Of a stretch of 64,000 bases of DNA, positions 13,201 to 28,200 are shown piece after piece. Within the stretch, counting starts at the first letter, position 1. The number at the start of each line of letters is the position of its first letter. The notes beneath the pieces are model-generated. The model worked only from the letters and a program-made list of their open reading frames with translations, searched no databases and was not told where the DNA came from. The position numbers were made by a program, and so were the translations under genes. The DNA is taken from the NCBI GenBank assembly GCA_963920705.1, contig OY987234.1, positions 23,393,794 to 23,457,793 of the forward strand. Direction: 5' to 3'. This DNA comes from Odiellus spinosus. Its lineage: Eukaryota > Arthropoda > Arachnida > Opiliones > Phalangiidae.

Positions 13201-16200
13201 CGACAGAACACGCTCCAAAAACTGGATTAAAAAACTAAGTCGGGACTTTAAGCTAGGCCTAATTGATCATTTTTCCAATTTTCAGGGAGAGAGAGAGAAA
13301 CCGAGGGGGGAGGGGTGTCTATACGTATATATATATATATCTAACAGTTTGACACGGTTATTTGTTACCCCGGGCCAGATCCAACCAACGAGCCTTTCCA
13401 ATTAGCGAAGCCGCTATGAAATGCCGATAAGAATGGGATTCCAAAGAAAAATAAATTACGACGAGTTTCGGGCCAACAAAATGAAACTCTCCTTAAGGCC
13501 TTTCTTTTTTTAATTACGAACCAAATCGACACGAGAGAATGGAATTATCTTGAATTAAAAAAGTATATTTGAAATATTTCTTCGTTTCAGACTCGTGATC
13601 AGGACCGTGTATTACTAGAAGTCAATAACGTCGCGTTTATCGGGAAAAATAGCCCAATATTTAAATTTAATCGCTTTAATTTGGTTTAATTTAATTTGAA
13701 TTTTCAAGAACTCCAAATGGAAATTGAGTCATATTTTCGGCTTGATCGTTAAAAAACGATTCAATATATCTATACAGATGTCATAGAATAGAAGAAAATT
13801 ACCCTAACAGTAAAAATAAATATTTTATAATAAAGGGGTCCAATTTACGGCGCATTTTCTAGTCAACGCCTGTAGAAGCGTTCCAACCCTCGTACACGCC
13901 TGTTTGCGGAGAAGCTAGCCTCAAAGGGAGAATGCAAACCGATTCCTTATAGTTTAAATAAGCCTCCTAATACACCACGTAACCAACGCGTTGATGTTAT
14001 CTTCTCGGGGAATATGAAAACACGCCACAATTATTATTATTATTATACGCGTAAAGCCCTATTCCAATTACCTAAAGGTCTTAGGACATATTCGTAATTA
14101 TCCAGTCGATTATATTCGAGCTTATAAAGTTGGTTTTGCCCCAATACCGAGTAATCTTGAACGTCAACATTCGAGTCTAGTTCAATCCAAGCTATTCGAG
14201 CGAGTCAACTAACAAGCGTCGCTTCTATAAAGTTCAATCCCTTAATATTGATATTATTAATTAGGCTTAACGTCGTTAGTTCAATATTCTCGATAAGTCG
14301 TTCGAGGTTTACATTCTTGTACGAATATAATTTACCAAAACTGATGTAGTAAAGATAAAGCCTAATTACTCGAAATTATCGGGTTATTCGCGAGCCTATC
14401 TAAGATATTATATCATAGTACGTTTTTAAAAACATTGGGGTTTTCTTACGGTACGGTGGAAGTCTAACAAATCCCAACTATTCCGTATATTCTAAGCCAA
14501 ATATTGATCATATTTAAGCCTACTTAATGTCGTAACTTTACTTAAATTTTAAATTAAATCCTAAACTATAAGCGTTATATGATTTTTGTTTTCAGCTTCG
14601 ATGTCGGGGACGCGGAACACGGTCTTCCGCCGTCGGGACCGGGCATCCACGTGGGTGGGCACCACGTGGGTCACCGCGGACTGTTGGACGCCACCAGTCC
14701 GTCATCGGCGGCGGGATTGGTCCTCCAAGCCTTCCCCCAACGCAGAGAATCCTTCCTATACCGATCGGACAGCGAATTCGAAATGTCACCCAAATCCGTC
14801 TCCAGACACTCTTCCTTCGGCAGCGAGTCGTAAGTACACGATTCATTTCGTACGACTTTTCGTATTCGAGACTTCTACCAGGGCTAAACAGGGGCCTAAG
14901 CTCGAATCTCGTCACAAACGGGGGCCCTTCGTACGTTTATTACCCAAAAATGGGAAAACAATATTTATCGAATGGGGCCCATGGCCCTCTAGGACAACGC
15001 GTCTCTATCTCATCGCCTAATCGCAATCTGGTTTAACGGAAGAAACGCCCTTTTAATTTACTATTTGGTTTACAAAGATATTGAAACGTATCGCGCAAAT
15101 ATTTTGTTTCAATATACTAGATTATGGAAAGGCGTTATTTTTACTAGATTTAGACTGATCTAAAATATTTCCAAGTATATGTCAGCCAACTGCTTTTTGA
15201 CAGAATTGATAGTGACGAAGACTCAAAGAGTAATAAAAATAGTCTATTAAGCTTAAATAGTTCTTCAACATCCAAACTTCGATGTCCAGCCCCGGCCACC
15301 CCATTCGTCGCTATCCATTTTGTAGACAGACAGACGGGAAAATAGTAGAAATGGGTCAATATACGATGTATACAAGTTTTAGCTTCGAGCCAACTTTATC
15401 GAATAATATTCGGTGAACGAAAAATCACGAAACTAGTAGCGACGCCTGGTTGGAAACAATTCAATTAACGAATCCGAGTTTGTTTTATCTGGGTTTAAAT
15501 AGTCTTTTGTTCGTAATTTTTTTGTATCAAACAAAATTCTAGTTTATTATTATTGGTCGCGGAAATCGGGGAATTTATCGAAGGTTGGAAAATAATCGAT
15601 AGTTTTAATCTCCACTCCGAGAAAAAAGCGGTCGATCCAAAGGATATCGATCCGACAAATGGAAGAAACGTTCTATCGAGCGTAGGCTTTTATTATTTAA
15701 ATTAAATCTAAACTTAAATCAAATAATAAAAAATTGACTAAAGTAAATTTAAATAAAATTGGCGTGGGAAAATTAATCGATAAACTAAAGATACGCCAAT
15801 GAAATCAAAATCAACCTCGTATAGAGAGTGCAGGAGTCTAATTTATTAAAAGCTGAAATTTCTGATTCGTCCGTTCTTGTAAATTTTCTCGCTACCCGGA
15901 AAAGTTTCGATTATCCGAAACCCAAAATAATTACCCGTTCACAACCCTAATAAAAATCCACAAGCCTTAGGAAAAGTGGAGCTTTAAGGGTTAAATATCA
16001 TTTACTCGATATTACCCTGGTAATAATAGTAACCACGAATAGTTGGCCCGCCGCTGACAATCTATTTTCATTACCAACCTAGCAATTTGGATGTCGTATA
16101 AATATTCCCGACAGAATATAGGAACGGGTAGAAAGAGGAAAGAGACGAGGTTATCAGCGCGGAACAGAAATTCCTCGAGAACAAGATGTTTAAGATTAAG

Positions 16201-19200
16201 CGAGTATAATAGATATAATAGCTTCGGTAAAATATCTTAAATAACGAATAAACGTACAATTTAAGACATATTATAATCGCTAGCCCGAATCCGAATAATC
16301 GAAATTTCAAATAATATTCGATCTTTTCGAATCGATTATTCGATCGGTTTGAAAAACCCTTATTTTAAATATTTTCTTTCATTTATCAAATTAATTTCAA
16401 TAGTTAACGAACTCCATCGTAATTATTACCAATTTTAACTTCACGAGATAGAATAACTAAATGAAATATTTGTCTCAACTTTCCCCGTAATTGGATGAAT
16501 TTGGTCACGAGTTACCGAGATAGAAAAGTTAGTTAGGGGAAAAAAAAGAAGAAAAACGTACTAGGACCTACCACCAATAAGAAATACGGTGAAATAAAAA
16601 AGTTTAACGCGAAAATGAGATTTACAGACAGCGAAAAAGCAGCCAGCCTATAGGGTTATCCGGATAATACCTTTCGGAAAACTAAGATTTCTTGGTAGAA
16701 CGAAAAAAAAAATCGGAGCTATACGGAAAATCTAATAAACGGAGGAAAACAGGGGGATACGTGGGAAAAAATGGAACGTCGGAAAGTGTGATATATGGGC
16801 CGAAGTATAGATAAAAGTATAGACCGGCAAAGTGTCCGCAACTTTTCCAGCAATTTCATTCCTCCTAGGCTTCCCCATCTCCGGGCGACCGTCGATACCA
16901 AATAAATCATATTTATATAAACACGGAGGCCAAATACCGCCCTAAGTCCCTTAAGAAGACGCGGTCTATTCGGGAAGGAGTTGCCCAACAAATATACAGC
17001 CATTTTCAACGGCTATAGAGAGCTATTTTTCTACAAAATGATAAAGGGTTCGCGATACGCCGAACCTATAACCCCCTCCCCTGTTTTTGGAGCGAGAGTA
17101 ATTTGACACGTTGCCCGAATCGAGTCAAATTGCGCGTTTAAGTCTTTAATTCTTTGGAAATTTTATAATTTTTAATTCGTTCCATCCTATCGACTTTAAA
17201 TATTAATATTAAATTTATTAAAGTGACATTAGACGCGAAAATAAACCCGAAACTACTACTCCTATACGCGAAACTTGACCAAGTAACGCTTTTAAGAAAA
17301 AAGGTTCGAAAGAAAAAAAAAAAGGTTTCATATAGAAGATGAAAGGTTTTCCGTCCAGTACGCGACACACCGGGGAAATATAAATAAAGAATGCCTATAG
17401 TCCGCGCCACCTTCAATTGATAACGCGTACAAAGGGTCGTCTACAAATATATCGAAGATTAAAGCGAGCCTAACACCTTTTTCCTTTTTTTTTTTGTTTA
17501 GAATGTGTATGGATTATATTTTTAGTAACTACATATAAATGACGTAGTTTATTTTTGGAACGTAATTAACAATCATTTTAGGACTTGATCTGAATTAAGT
17601 ATTTTTAGTTATTATTTATACGGTTGCGCGAGTAAAAATATTTTTTTAAAGATTTATATGGGAGTTGGTTAAAAACGCGCGTCATCCTCCCGTTAAAGGA
17701 GTCTAGCTTCGCGCGTGCTGCCAATTTAAGATGGAACAGACTATCTTTCGTACGCGGAATGACTATGGGATGAATCCAGTAACGTCAATTTAACAAAACA
17801 ACACGTATAAAAAAAAAGAAAATAATGCTAGGATTAGGTAGGCATTACCTCTAAGCGCCAGTGTTCTCCCTAATTAAACGAAAATGAAACTTTCCTATAC
17901 ATTATTAATACACAATGGCGTACGCGCTTATCTAAACACGTAGGGATTATATTAAGCGTCTCTCGCCGATTTCGAAATAATCATTTTATACTGATTTTAA
18001 TTAAATTACGCGAATAAATATTTTGACCTTTACATAATTGAAACCAGGCTACCACCGTTATTTTACGATTATACTTTTATTTAAAAGATGGTTATATCCG
18101 AAATTTGAAGGTCAAATTGAAACGAGGGGTCAGACACTCTCGAAGACACTGTACACCCGAGTTCACCGAGTTTAGCTTTGACATTGCATTGAGTTGGAAC
18201 TCTTACGAACTCAGAGTTCAGCTTTGAGTTCAAAAATTTTGTACACCCGAGTTCGCGAATTGAAATACGCTTGGAAATAAATTAATAGAAATATATATTT
18301 AAGCCTACCGGATAAACCCTAAAAATGTCTTTAAAAAAAAAAATAAAACAGCTTAGAGATCCAAAGCGTAAGCAATAACTCAAAAGCAATCTTAGATTTT
18401 CCTCCGGTAAAACTAAAACTCTTTTTGGTATTTCCTTGGTACGCGCGTCATAGAGGATAGAAAGACGGCGCTTACAACGTACGAAACTCCTTTCCATGAC
18501 GTATATTTCTACTCCGTTTCTATAGCAACCGTCTTCCCGTATTGATTTTTAACCACCAATCCTTAATAGCGAGGATATACGCGGGGATACCGAGGAACCA
18601 AAGCCCATTTCTCCTCCTCTCATCGCGCCCGCTAGACAAATCCCCGAATGACCAGCGGGGATTCAATCTTTAGGCGTGGTCAATTTTATTACCCTTTTTT
18701 ACATCATATTAGAATCATTTCGTACCAAACGCTTTCTCTAACTGATTTAAGGAAAAATAAATGTTAATTTTATTTACTCGATTTATCGGCTTGTTCGATT
18801 AAAAATCCGGTTTATTTTTTCCTTCAAAATGCTCGAAAAATTTCACTCAAGAAATATAAAACGTTAAAGAAATTTGCCATCAAAATCCCTACTGGTCAAG
18901 GATGGACAGACGCGGAGGGAAACCAGGGTTAATGCTTTAGGGTAGAAACGGAATAAAACATCAATTATGGTCAGAAATTAATTCATATGGTATCCAAAGG
19001 CTTTAAGCTTTCCCCTGGCCAGTGTTAATAAATGGATTGAAAGGGTACTCTGAAAAATCTCAACTAGCTAAAAGGCTTAATCATTTTTCTTATCCACGAT
19101 TAAGTAGGAGTCTCGGAATAATTAATGGCGCGTTGTATTTCATTCTCCCTTTCCGCGTTTAAAAGAGACAAAGAGAAGATGCTCCGGATAAATGGCCGTG

Positions 19201-22200
19201 CCTTCGTAATACTAACTAAGTAAAGATCTAGGGGGTTGGGGTGGGTGGATCTTGGCGCGTAAAGGTCGAATAACCGAATTCCATTGACTTATTAATGAGA
19301 TTGCGCGCGTAGAAGCTATACCCACCCCACGCTTTCTCTCTATACTCTCTTCATCTCGGGGGATTCCGAGAAAAAAAGGCGGGTGCTTGAATTACGCGGA
19401 GGATAAATGATAAAGCACGTGGTGGTAATTCCAAAAGAACGTCTTTCTATAAAGCCGACTTGTTTAAGATGAATTCATTAGATCAATTGTTAAAATGTCC
19501 TACAAGTATCGCCACCTCTCATTCTAACTCCGTCTCTCTCTTGTCAAACGTTTTTAAAGTAGCGGATACCACTCGATTCGGGGATCTCGCCTCAAATTCA
19601 TCTTTACAATTTAAATCGCGAGAATTTCAAATATTTCGATTCTGTTCGTGACGTCAGTTTTACTTTTTAATTTCAATACGCTCCCGTAGAATAATCAAAG
19701 AAATCGGCACACCCAATTAGCAAAAAATCTGATCTTAAACGCTCCAAGATAATAACAGAATTCGAAAATAAAAATTGACCAAATGAAATAACTTGAACCG
19801 GTTTGCGGCACACTTTTTTCAATTCAAATTCTTGGACTTTTGCGGGTTTTTCCCTGACCTTTTCCAACGATATTCCCTGACTAATACTACCCAATTTTAA
19901 CCTTTTATTGTTTTATATAATCGCGTTCGCCAAACTTTGACGCGGGCGTACCTTTGTGGTAATCTATACAACTGACACACCGTCAGCTGAGAATCTTTTC
20001 CGCGGATAATGATCGCAATTTCCTGGCTTTTTAAAATATCTTAAAATTCGCGGACTTTTTTGGTTGATTTTCAAGCGTTCCCACCTCCCATTCTAGCTCT
20101 TTCTTGTCAAACCTGTGGCAACCCTGCTATAAGTAAGAATTATTATTATTTGGGGAGGGGGGGGGGGGGGTTTAAAAGCATTTTTCCCCTTCCTTCGCGA
20201 TTAATTTTAGCCCGCTTTTACCAAAATGAGAAACCACTCAAACTTCGTATTTATGTTTTTTCTCCAATAGTTTAAAAGGCATCAACTCGGTCAACTCGAC
20301 CTCTAGAGTCGAGAAAATAATGTTGGAAAGTTAAGCTTCTCAAGCGGGCAACCAACTCTAAGGGGAATTGACTATAGTCTCGGGTTCTATTACGATAAAA
20401 GAAGATCGCCCTCCCAATCTTCTAATCTTCCGCTATTTCTTCCACGCCCTAATCATTTATCTTTGGCGGACGGATAATCCTCTAAAAGCGTTAAAGAAAA
20501 TTCAAGGATAATCCTAAAATATCCCCAAAAATTTTATATCTAATTACTAGCTCTCTCTTATATAAAATATAAAATGGATATTTTTAGATCAATTTTTGCT
20601 CATTAAGCGAATTTTTAAAATAGATTTCCACGCGTTAATTAGAAAGTAAGTCTAAGAGAAATGTCATCTAAAGTGGGCCCAAATGGGAAACCCCCTATAT
20701 CAAAGCGGACATCCTAAAATAAAGTCGAATTACCGTTATTCGGGTTAAAGGGTATTAACGGTATTTTTCGGGTTAAAGGTTACTAACACTCGCGAAGAAA
20801 AACACCTTTTGATTCGTGTTTCTCCCTTTACGCGGTCGCGAGCGTTATCGAGCGCGAAAATATACTAAAGGCGACAGCATTACGCTGGCGCTAGTTGATC
20901 AATGACGTTCCACCTATAGGTCTACTCTTATGACACACTTTTCAGTTTCGCTAGGATCGAGCGAAATAGCGAGTAGCCAATTATTCAAACGCGTACGCGT
21001 ATTTACTAGTTACGAAACAAAACTTAACGTTACCGAGATAATAATTAATAAAAGTTTTAAAAAAAATATCAAAAAAATTTACGTAGTTTACAATAAGGGG
21101 AATAATTTGGCGCCAAATACAGAATCGATTTGGCGATTTCGATTCTATTCTGGTGCGGAAAAAGTGGGATTTCATTTTCAATTTAGGCCTCGGTTAAATT
21201 GTTCGCGAATTTTGCAAAAGCAATCTCGAAAGGATAAGTTTTACTACGAAAAAAAAACCTATTTCAATTTTGCGCGGAAAATAAAAAAAAAACGCGGGAA
21301 ATATTGAAAAACATAAAGGCGGGAAAAAGTACCGTTGATACGGATGTTATATATTTACGCGAAGGGACATCTTTAAAGGTTTGAATAGCATTACGACGTA
21401 TCTCCGTTGAAGAATATCTTCGAGAGATACCTGTTATTGCCAATTAATTCGACTAATTTATATATTTCGGGTTTTTTCTCCAAAGCTTCGAGTGTCTATG
21501 GTTTAAGTTTTCCGTTGAGTGTCTAACTTGGTTCCCTATCTAATCTTGGAATTAATTAAAGCGAGAGTTCAGGCTTTCGAATTGGATTTTTGCGAATTAA
21601 GAACATCTCCGATTTATTTTTTCCGAGGTTGGTAATTATCAAGATTTGACCCCTTCTACTATTATCCCCTTCTGGTCAAAAACGAGGAAAACATCGCGAA
21701 AAAGAATAAGAATCCTTTCTTTCCCGTTCGACGCGAGTTTTATATCCAAAAAATGAACGGTAGGAAGAAAGCATTGACCCAAACAAAACCCGTGGCTAAC
21801 TCGATAGCGAAAAAACCTAAGACTTGCTGGAATCTGAAGAGTCCATTAGGCGATATCAACGGTCGCGACTAACAGTGACCCCCGAGAGGAGTGTCCGAGA
21901 CTCCAAATAGATAAGGGAAATAAGAGATACGTCCAAATTGGATACGTTGGGGTCGCCGTCTGGCAAATCTATCACACTTGGACATATGACCGTACAGTGG
22001 CGATATTATACTTAGGAAGGAGGGCCAGGAGAGAGAGAGAGAGAGCGAGTTTAAAGGCGCTTTCGTATGACCCGAAAGATACTTAAAAGAGCTAGTAATG
22101 TCTTTAGAAAAGCGTCTCATTTCTACAATCTTCAATTTCTAGTTTCTACGTTAAAAAATAACTCTAAATTATATTCGAACCTTGTTAGGTGAAATGAACG

Positions 22201-25200
22201 TAGTTTTGGCGTTATAATTTGACTCTTAGTGTCAGCTAGGTCTCGCGAAGGTACCTTGATAGCCCCTTCTTTATATTGGAAGGTCGCGACACGCTAACTA
22301 AACATTAAGGAGATTCGGGAGTACGCTTTAAACGCGGATGGAAATAGAAGGCTATTGGAGTAGTAAGGCAAAGGTTAAGGCGAAGGGCGGACGATACGCG
22401 GGGGTTCCTTTCTATCCGACGTATATTACCGGGCCCCACCCCGACCGCCGGATTTCTCATCGAGCGAGCCGGGTCGAGATCCCCTAACTCCGCCAGGATC
22501 GATACTCTACTAAGAATAGGCGCCACTAAATCCAGAAACGCTTTCTAGAAAATATCCCCCCCCCCCTTACTAGAGTAGAAATACAAAGAGAAGCTTTACG
22601 AGTAAATAATAAAGCGTATCCCAAATGGATTCGCTGGCCGCTCTCGTCACCAATTATTAAAAATAATTTCGGACTGTAAAAATACGCCAGGAAATATTAC
22701 CGAAGGTTTCGAGGTAATTTACGAGTCGAGAACTAAACTAGCTAAGCCTAAATACGTCGAGAGTTTTAGAATACGCCGTTTTAATAGTAGCGTAAAATTA
22801 AAAATATAATGAATTGGAATTCCCAAAAAAAAAAATTGTGTCAACCTCACTTTATAGCTAAAAACGCGTGAAATAAACTAGAAAGAAAGTGAAACGGATA
22901 GAGGTGGAAACCCAAAATGGTCAGAAATACAAATAACAATTTATCAGAGCTTTTGAGTTCCCGTATCGAGAGTGTCGCCACGTGGATTTTAGGGCCCCTT
23001 TTATACGCGATATATTTATTAAGAAAACTAGAATTTAAAACTTATAGCTTTAAATTCCGAGTAATCGCGCCCTAGCTAGAGACAACCGAGCGACAAAACG
23101 CTAAACTCGCATAATTTTTGGTAAATTTCCGAGGATGGAAATGTTTTTGGCGCGTAAGCGCGAAGAGTTTCTCGGGAGAGGACGCGAAAATCGTTAAAAT
23201 GGGGAAGAACGGAGAGGCGATTTAATTGGCGCAAACGGGCTCAGATTTCGGAGAAATATTCTCTTCTCAGCGGGGTGAGAAACTTTTTAAAACGGATAAA
23301 AACTAAATTGCCTTACCTACCTTAAAGTAACGAATGTTTTTTCACCCGCGGAGCAATTGGATTTCCTAAACTCAACCTAAGAGTTATTTTGTTAAAAATA
23401 TACGAAAAGGTTGGCGTATTGAAGTCGTACGACCTTAGTCGATAAAATACGCGTCGGGCCTAATTTATATCCGAGCTACGGCATTTTTTTTAAAATGTTT
23501 ATTTCCATTTTATTCGAGAATATTCGATACTCGTTAATTTTAATTCTAGTTAAATTTGGTTTCGAGCCTCGCGTAGTCGAACTTCGCGTACATTTTAGGG
23601 TTCCCCCCGGACAGACAGACGGAGAGCTAGATTATTGGCTATAATTCAAATTATATAGGAGGTTGACGAGCGAGATAGAAATTTGAGAAATAGCGAGCTA
23701 AAAATTTGGTCAAGCGTCAAAAAATATTCCTTCAAATTAAATCGTAATAACGTGGAGATTTTTTTTGGTTCGATTCCTCGTTAAATTCAATTTTAAGAAT
23801 TTTCTCGGTTTCCCCCTTTTTTCCATTTTGCTTCCCATTTGAAGTAATATGAACAATTTAAAGTTGGAAATGAGAGAAGAGCGAGATTCGAAGGCGGATA
23901 AGGAAGGAATCGCCCCGGGGAACCCGAACACCAAACGCGTCACGCTTACCAATATATAGAGGCTAGTTCGTCCGAAACACGGAGGAACAATACGAAGGAG
24001 AGCCGCCACGATCTATTTATACGCCTAGTGGTTCTGATCTAAAAATTCAATAGCTTCTATCGAGTAATAAAAGTGACATTGAGCTCGCTATCTCGTACGA
24101 CAAACATTATATTCGCTTAGAGCGTTAATTACATTTCCGGAATAAATTTCGAATTTTTGGACACGCGTCTGTCTACGGCCCTTCCCTCGGCATCTTTCCT
24201 CCGCGCGATGCCAATTAATTACTCGCGTTTTTTAATACGGAGTCGAGGATATATCTAATTAGGATTTCAATAGTAGCCTAGCTTTCAAAGTCGAGGTTCG
24301 TTTCGGAGTCAAAAATCTATCCGGTTTCACCCTCCCTTGACGATACGACGGAAGATTGAAGAGACTAGAGAAATGGAAAGAGAGATAACGTCGGTCAAAT
24401 AAAAATTGTACCGCGCAGTCCGTATAATTCCGCTTTCCCTTCGCCAGTAACTAAGCCTCGGCCATAACTAGAGTCCGAAGGAGAAGGAGTGATAACGAAC
24501 CCCGGGCCTTAACAACGCCACGGAAAAGGGGGCCTTTCCCCTATAACGTAATATCCCCCATAACCCCCGGTAGAGTGGGGGAGAGAAAACCTCGTGGAAA
24601 TAGCGCGTGTGTGCGAAGAGAGAGAGAGATAGGTCTGGAGAAGGGCGTCAAAATTTCGGGGCCCAAAAGTGCAAAAGGAAGGATTCTGATCCGGAGAACG
24701 GATCGGATCGCCAGAGGAGAGACAAACAGAGAAACAGAGTCGCTTCGCTTAAAACGGAAATCGGATCCTTTACAGTTCATAATATCAGTTATTTTTCCCC
24801 GACAAAAAAATAAATACCAGGAATACGAACAAAATACGCGCGCGCCTTAATTAAAAATGATGAAGTGATAATTAAATTGCTTAAAATTGGGGCTCAAGTT
24901 GGATTAATATCGAAAGACGTCAATCATCCTCGTCGTTAAAAGAACGCGCGATAATTAAATGCGTTGATGGCGTAATTAGATTTAAATTTAGTTACCATCT
25001 ACGGTAAGGGAATTAAGAGTAAGTTTTTAAAGTTCACGTTACGAGTAATTTAATATCAATAGATGAAATACTATTTCTAGAAATTAAGAATAATAGAGCT
25101 AAAATTAAGTTTAAATTACGAGTTCGTAATTAAATATAAATTCGACCCAAAAATGATTATAAATTTACGGTAAGGATTATCTTCTGGATTAAGTAAAAAT

Positions 25201-28200
25201 ATCTTGGAAATAAATAAGATGTAGTTACGTTAACTAATTTAGTTTAAAGTTAAATACGTTAATTAAGTTAAAATATATCCAAGTATAGTTATTTTTTTAT
25301 AATTAGTTTTACCAAAAGTATTTTACTTTACGAAATAAAGTGAGAGACCTTTTGGTTATACGTTATTATAATTAAATTTAAAAAAGGGATCCCTACAGGG
25401 TTGCCATAATTTTTTTAGATTTAAATTCCCTGACTTTCGCGTGTTTTTCCCTGACCTTTTCCAACGATTTTCCCTGACCGTTTCGGCTAATACTATACTA
25501 ATTTTTAACCTTTGATTTTTTATATTATTTTGCAATTGCACGAATATCTTTGTTCTAATCTATACAACTGACACGCCGTCAGCTGAGAATCTTTTCCGCG
25601 GATAATGATCGCGATTTCCTGGCTTCTCGAAAGATCTTTAAATTCCCTGACTTTTTTTGATTAATTTTTAAATTCCCTGACTTTTTAAAATATCTTAAAA
25701 TTCCCTGACTTTTCCCTGACTCGGTTCATTTTCAAATTCCCTGACCAGTGGCAACCCTGCAATAAATTCCTATAGGGTTAACTAAAGAAGAGATTTCCCA
25801 GTATTTACTGTACTAAAAATGACGAAATAATTAAGCTAAGTTACGCGGTGATATAATCAGTCAATATAAAGAAAAGGCGTTTGTCATCGAGAGAGTTAAA
25901 GATTAGGTTATCCGGGGAAGCAGTCGCGATAGAATACGGGGTACACTACGTTAGGCTTAAGGAGGGTGGAATTATATATGGTCGTATAATTAATATTTCC
26001 CTATAAATCTTATACGGTTTAGATGGGTGAACAAACTAGGAGAGTGATGTTTTATAGATGACATCGCGCGGCGTAGCGTGAGTGGGTGTGTATTCGTAAT
26101 TGGATCTTTCAGTCACAAAAATCGATTTGAATCGAGTAGCGTTAGGTTTATTCAAAAGTTGAACGTCCCCTTTTACTAGTTCGCCTTTTCGGTTTAAAAT
26201 TAACGTTCTTAACTAACGGAAATTGAAGAGATTAAACTACACTCGAGACTGAACGGGATTTCGTTTTAAATATGACACCGTTTTCATTATCAGTAAATAT
26301 ATCTTAAAATAAACTACCGTTTTTAGAAGTTGATTCTTAAGTAGGGTTATTTCGCCTCTCTCTCGAGTTTCGACGTCATATTATACAATAACAAGAAATT
26401 ATCGTAGTACCCGCTTAAAGGGACCAAGAAACCCCGTTTCTTTTTTTTAGATTAAATTATTTCAAACGAAACTCAAAATGTTAGGACTAGTTGGCGATTG
26501 AATGGCCAATCAAACGTAAAAATAGGGCTTTTAACCAATTAAAGATTCTCGCGCGCTTTCGACGCGACTTCTCGCGCGCTGACTTGCGAGTGTAACCGTG
26601 GCAACGCTCGCGCCAAACTATATTTACTTTCAATTCGAAATTAGGCCCGAATTAGGCTTAGCGTAAAATTAACCGAAAAGAGCTTTTTCCTAGCGTTGAT
26701 GTTAATTATTTAACTGATAATAGATATAATAATGGATCATTTTCGCTTGGAAATTACTTTTGTACACTTAAACCGGTCCATTTAGGAGCTAAATTGTTTA
26801 TAAACACTAAAAACCGGTTTAATTGTAAGGTTTCGTGGTCCCTTTAATCCCGTCGTAAAGTTTCGGATAACTTATCGTAAGTACAGATAAGAGTAATACA
26901 GATATAATTAAATCCAGGACTCACCCCATTCAGAAGATCCAACGAAGAATTTCTTCCACGTTATCCTCGAAGGTTTTTTACGATAAACAATCCCAAATCC
27001 GAGCGGTTGCTTTTACTAGTCCTATCATTTTTTACGGCCGCAAATCTGCAACAAACCAAAATATATATTATTACTTCCATATAACTCAATATCTTTAATA
27101 TTCTCAGTTAGATAGGACATTTAGAGTGCAAAATTGAAATTTATCTACGTAGGTGAATCGTACGTTTCGCGCCAAATATTACGCGTTTGTTGATTCTCGG
27201 ATTAAAAAAGGTCAAGATTTTGCGCGCGTTTCGAAGGAAGAACTAATTCGAGTCTAAATTAAGAACGGCGCGTGCGCGGTGCGTCCGTGTTTCGCGCGAA
27301 AAGTTTCGTTTCTAGGATCGTATAAACAACGCGCGAAAAATTTCGGGTCTATTTTTTCCCATCGTTCGGTGCCGCTTATAGCGGAACGAAACTCGCGGGT
27401 GTTTAAATGGAAAAGAGTTGTTTGAAAATAACTAAGAGAAGAGGATTCTTCCTCTAACTCCTTGTTATATTTCGAGTAAGACCTTTGAGAGAGATTAGTA
27501 TTCGCTTTTAAATCTCTCGTTCTAAGAAAAAAATCGCGAAAAGAACGTAAAAACGGCGATGAATAGGAGATTGAACTGTCGTAAGGCTTCCGAGCCGACG
27601 ATTCCAAGGACTTTAAGCACTAGCGTGCTTAGGGTTAAACAGAGACAAACGTTTTGGGAGAAGTTACTAGTCGATGAAGTCTTCAATCCAAGGTATTTCA
27701 AAATAAATACAAAATTTTATTTGATGATATTTATCGAAAGACGAGTCCCACTACCAAATAATACCAGTGTTAAGATAAACGTTTCAAATAGCTAGGATTA
27801 AATATTTAAAGGGAGAATGCGATATAACAAAGTCATTTTTTATCGATTCCTTCGAGTTTAAATAGTCCTAATCCAACAGTAAACAAAATTTACAAATGTA
27901 AAACTTAATAAACAAAATTGGCTTAGCTGGATTCGTGGAGATATCGGCTGAACTAAGGAATATCGAGCAATGACATTGATCCAGCATTCCCCGTATAAGA
28001 TCTATCGATCAATGTCATTGGTCCGCTAGTTCTTATACTCCAGGGGAGTTTGGATAATCTCCACGAACCCAGCTAAGCCTATTTTTACGCTAAGTTTTAA
28101 ATTTCTAGTTTAATATTCGTTTGTAATTTTGTTTACTGTCGGATTAGGTCGTTTTTAGGTTGCATTCTCCCTTTAAACGAACAGACAATATCTGAATATA

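Noticed and set aside
14592-14915. Antisense frame over the UCR1 exon
   Set aside because: The + strand exon matches PDE4 UCR1 with correct splice sites. The antisense frame is its shadow.
23767-23777. GGTTCGATTCC, like a tRNA T-arm
   Set aside because: No acceptor stem, D-arm or anticodon arm could be placed around it.
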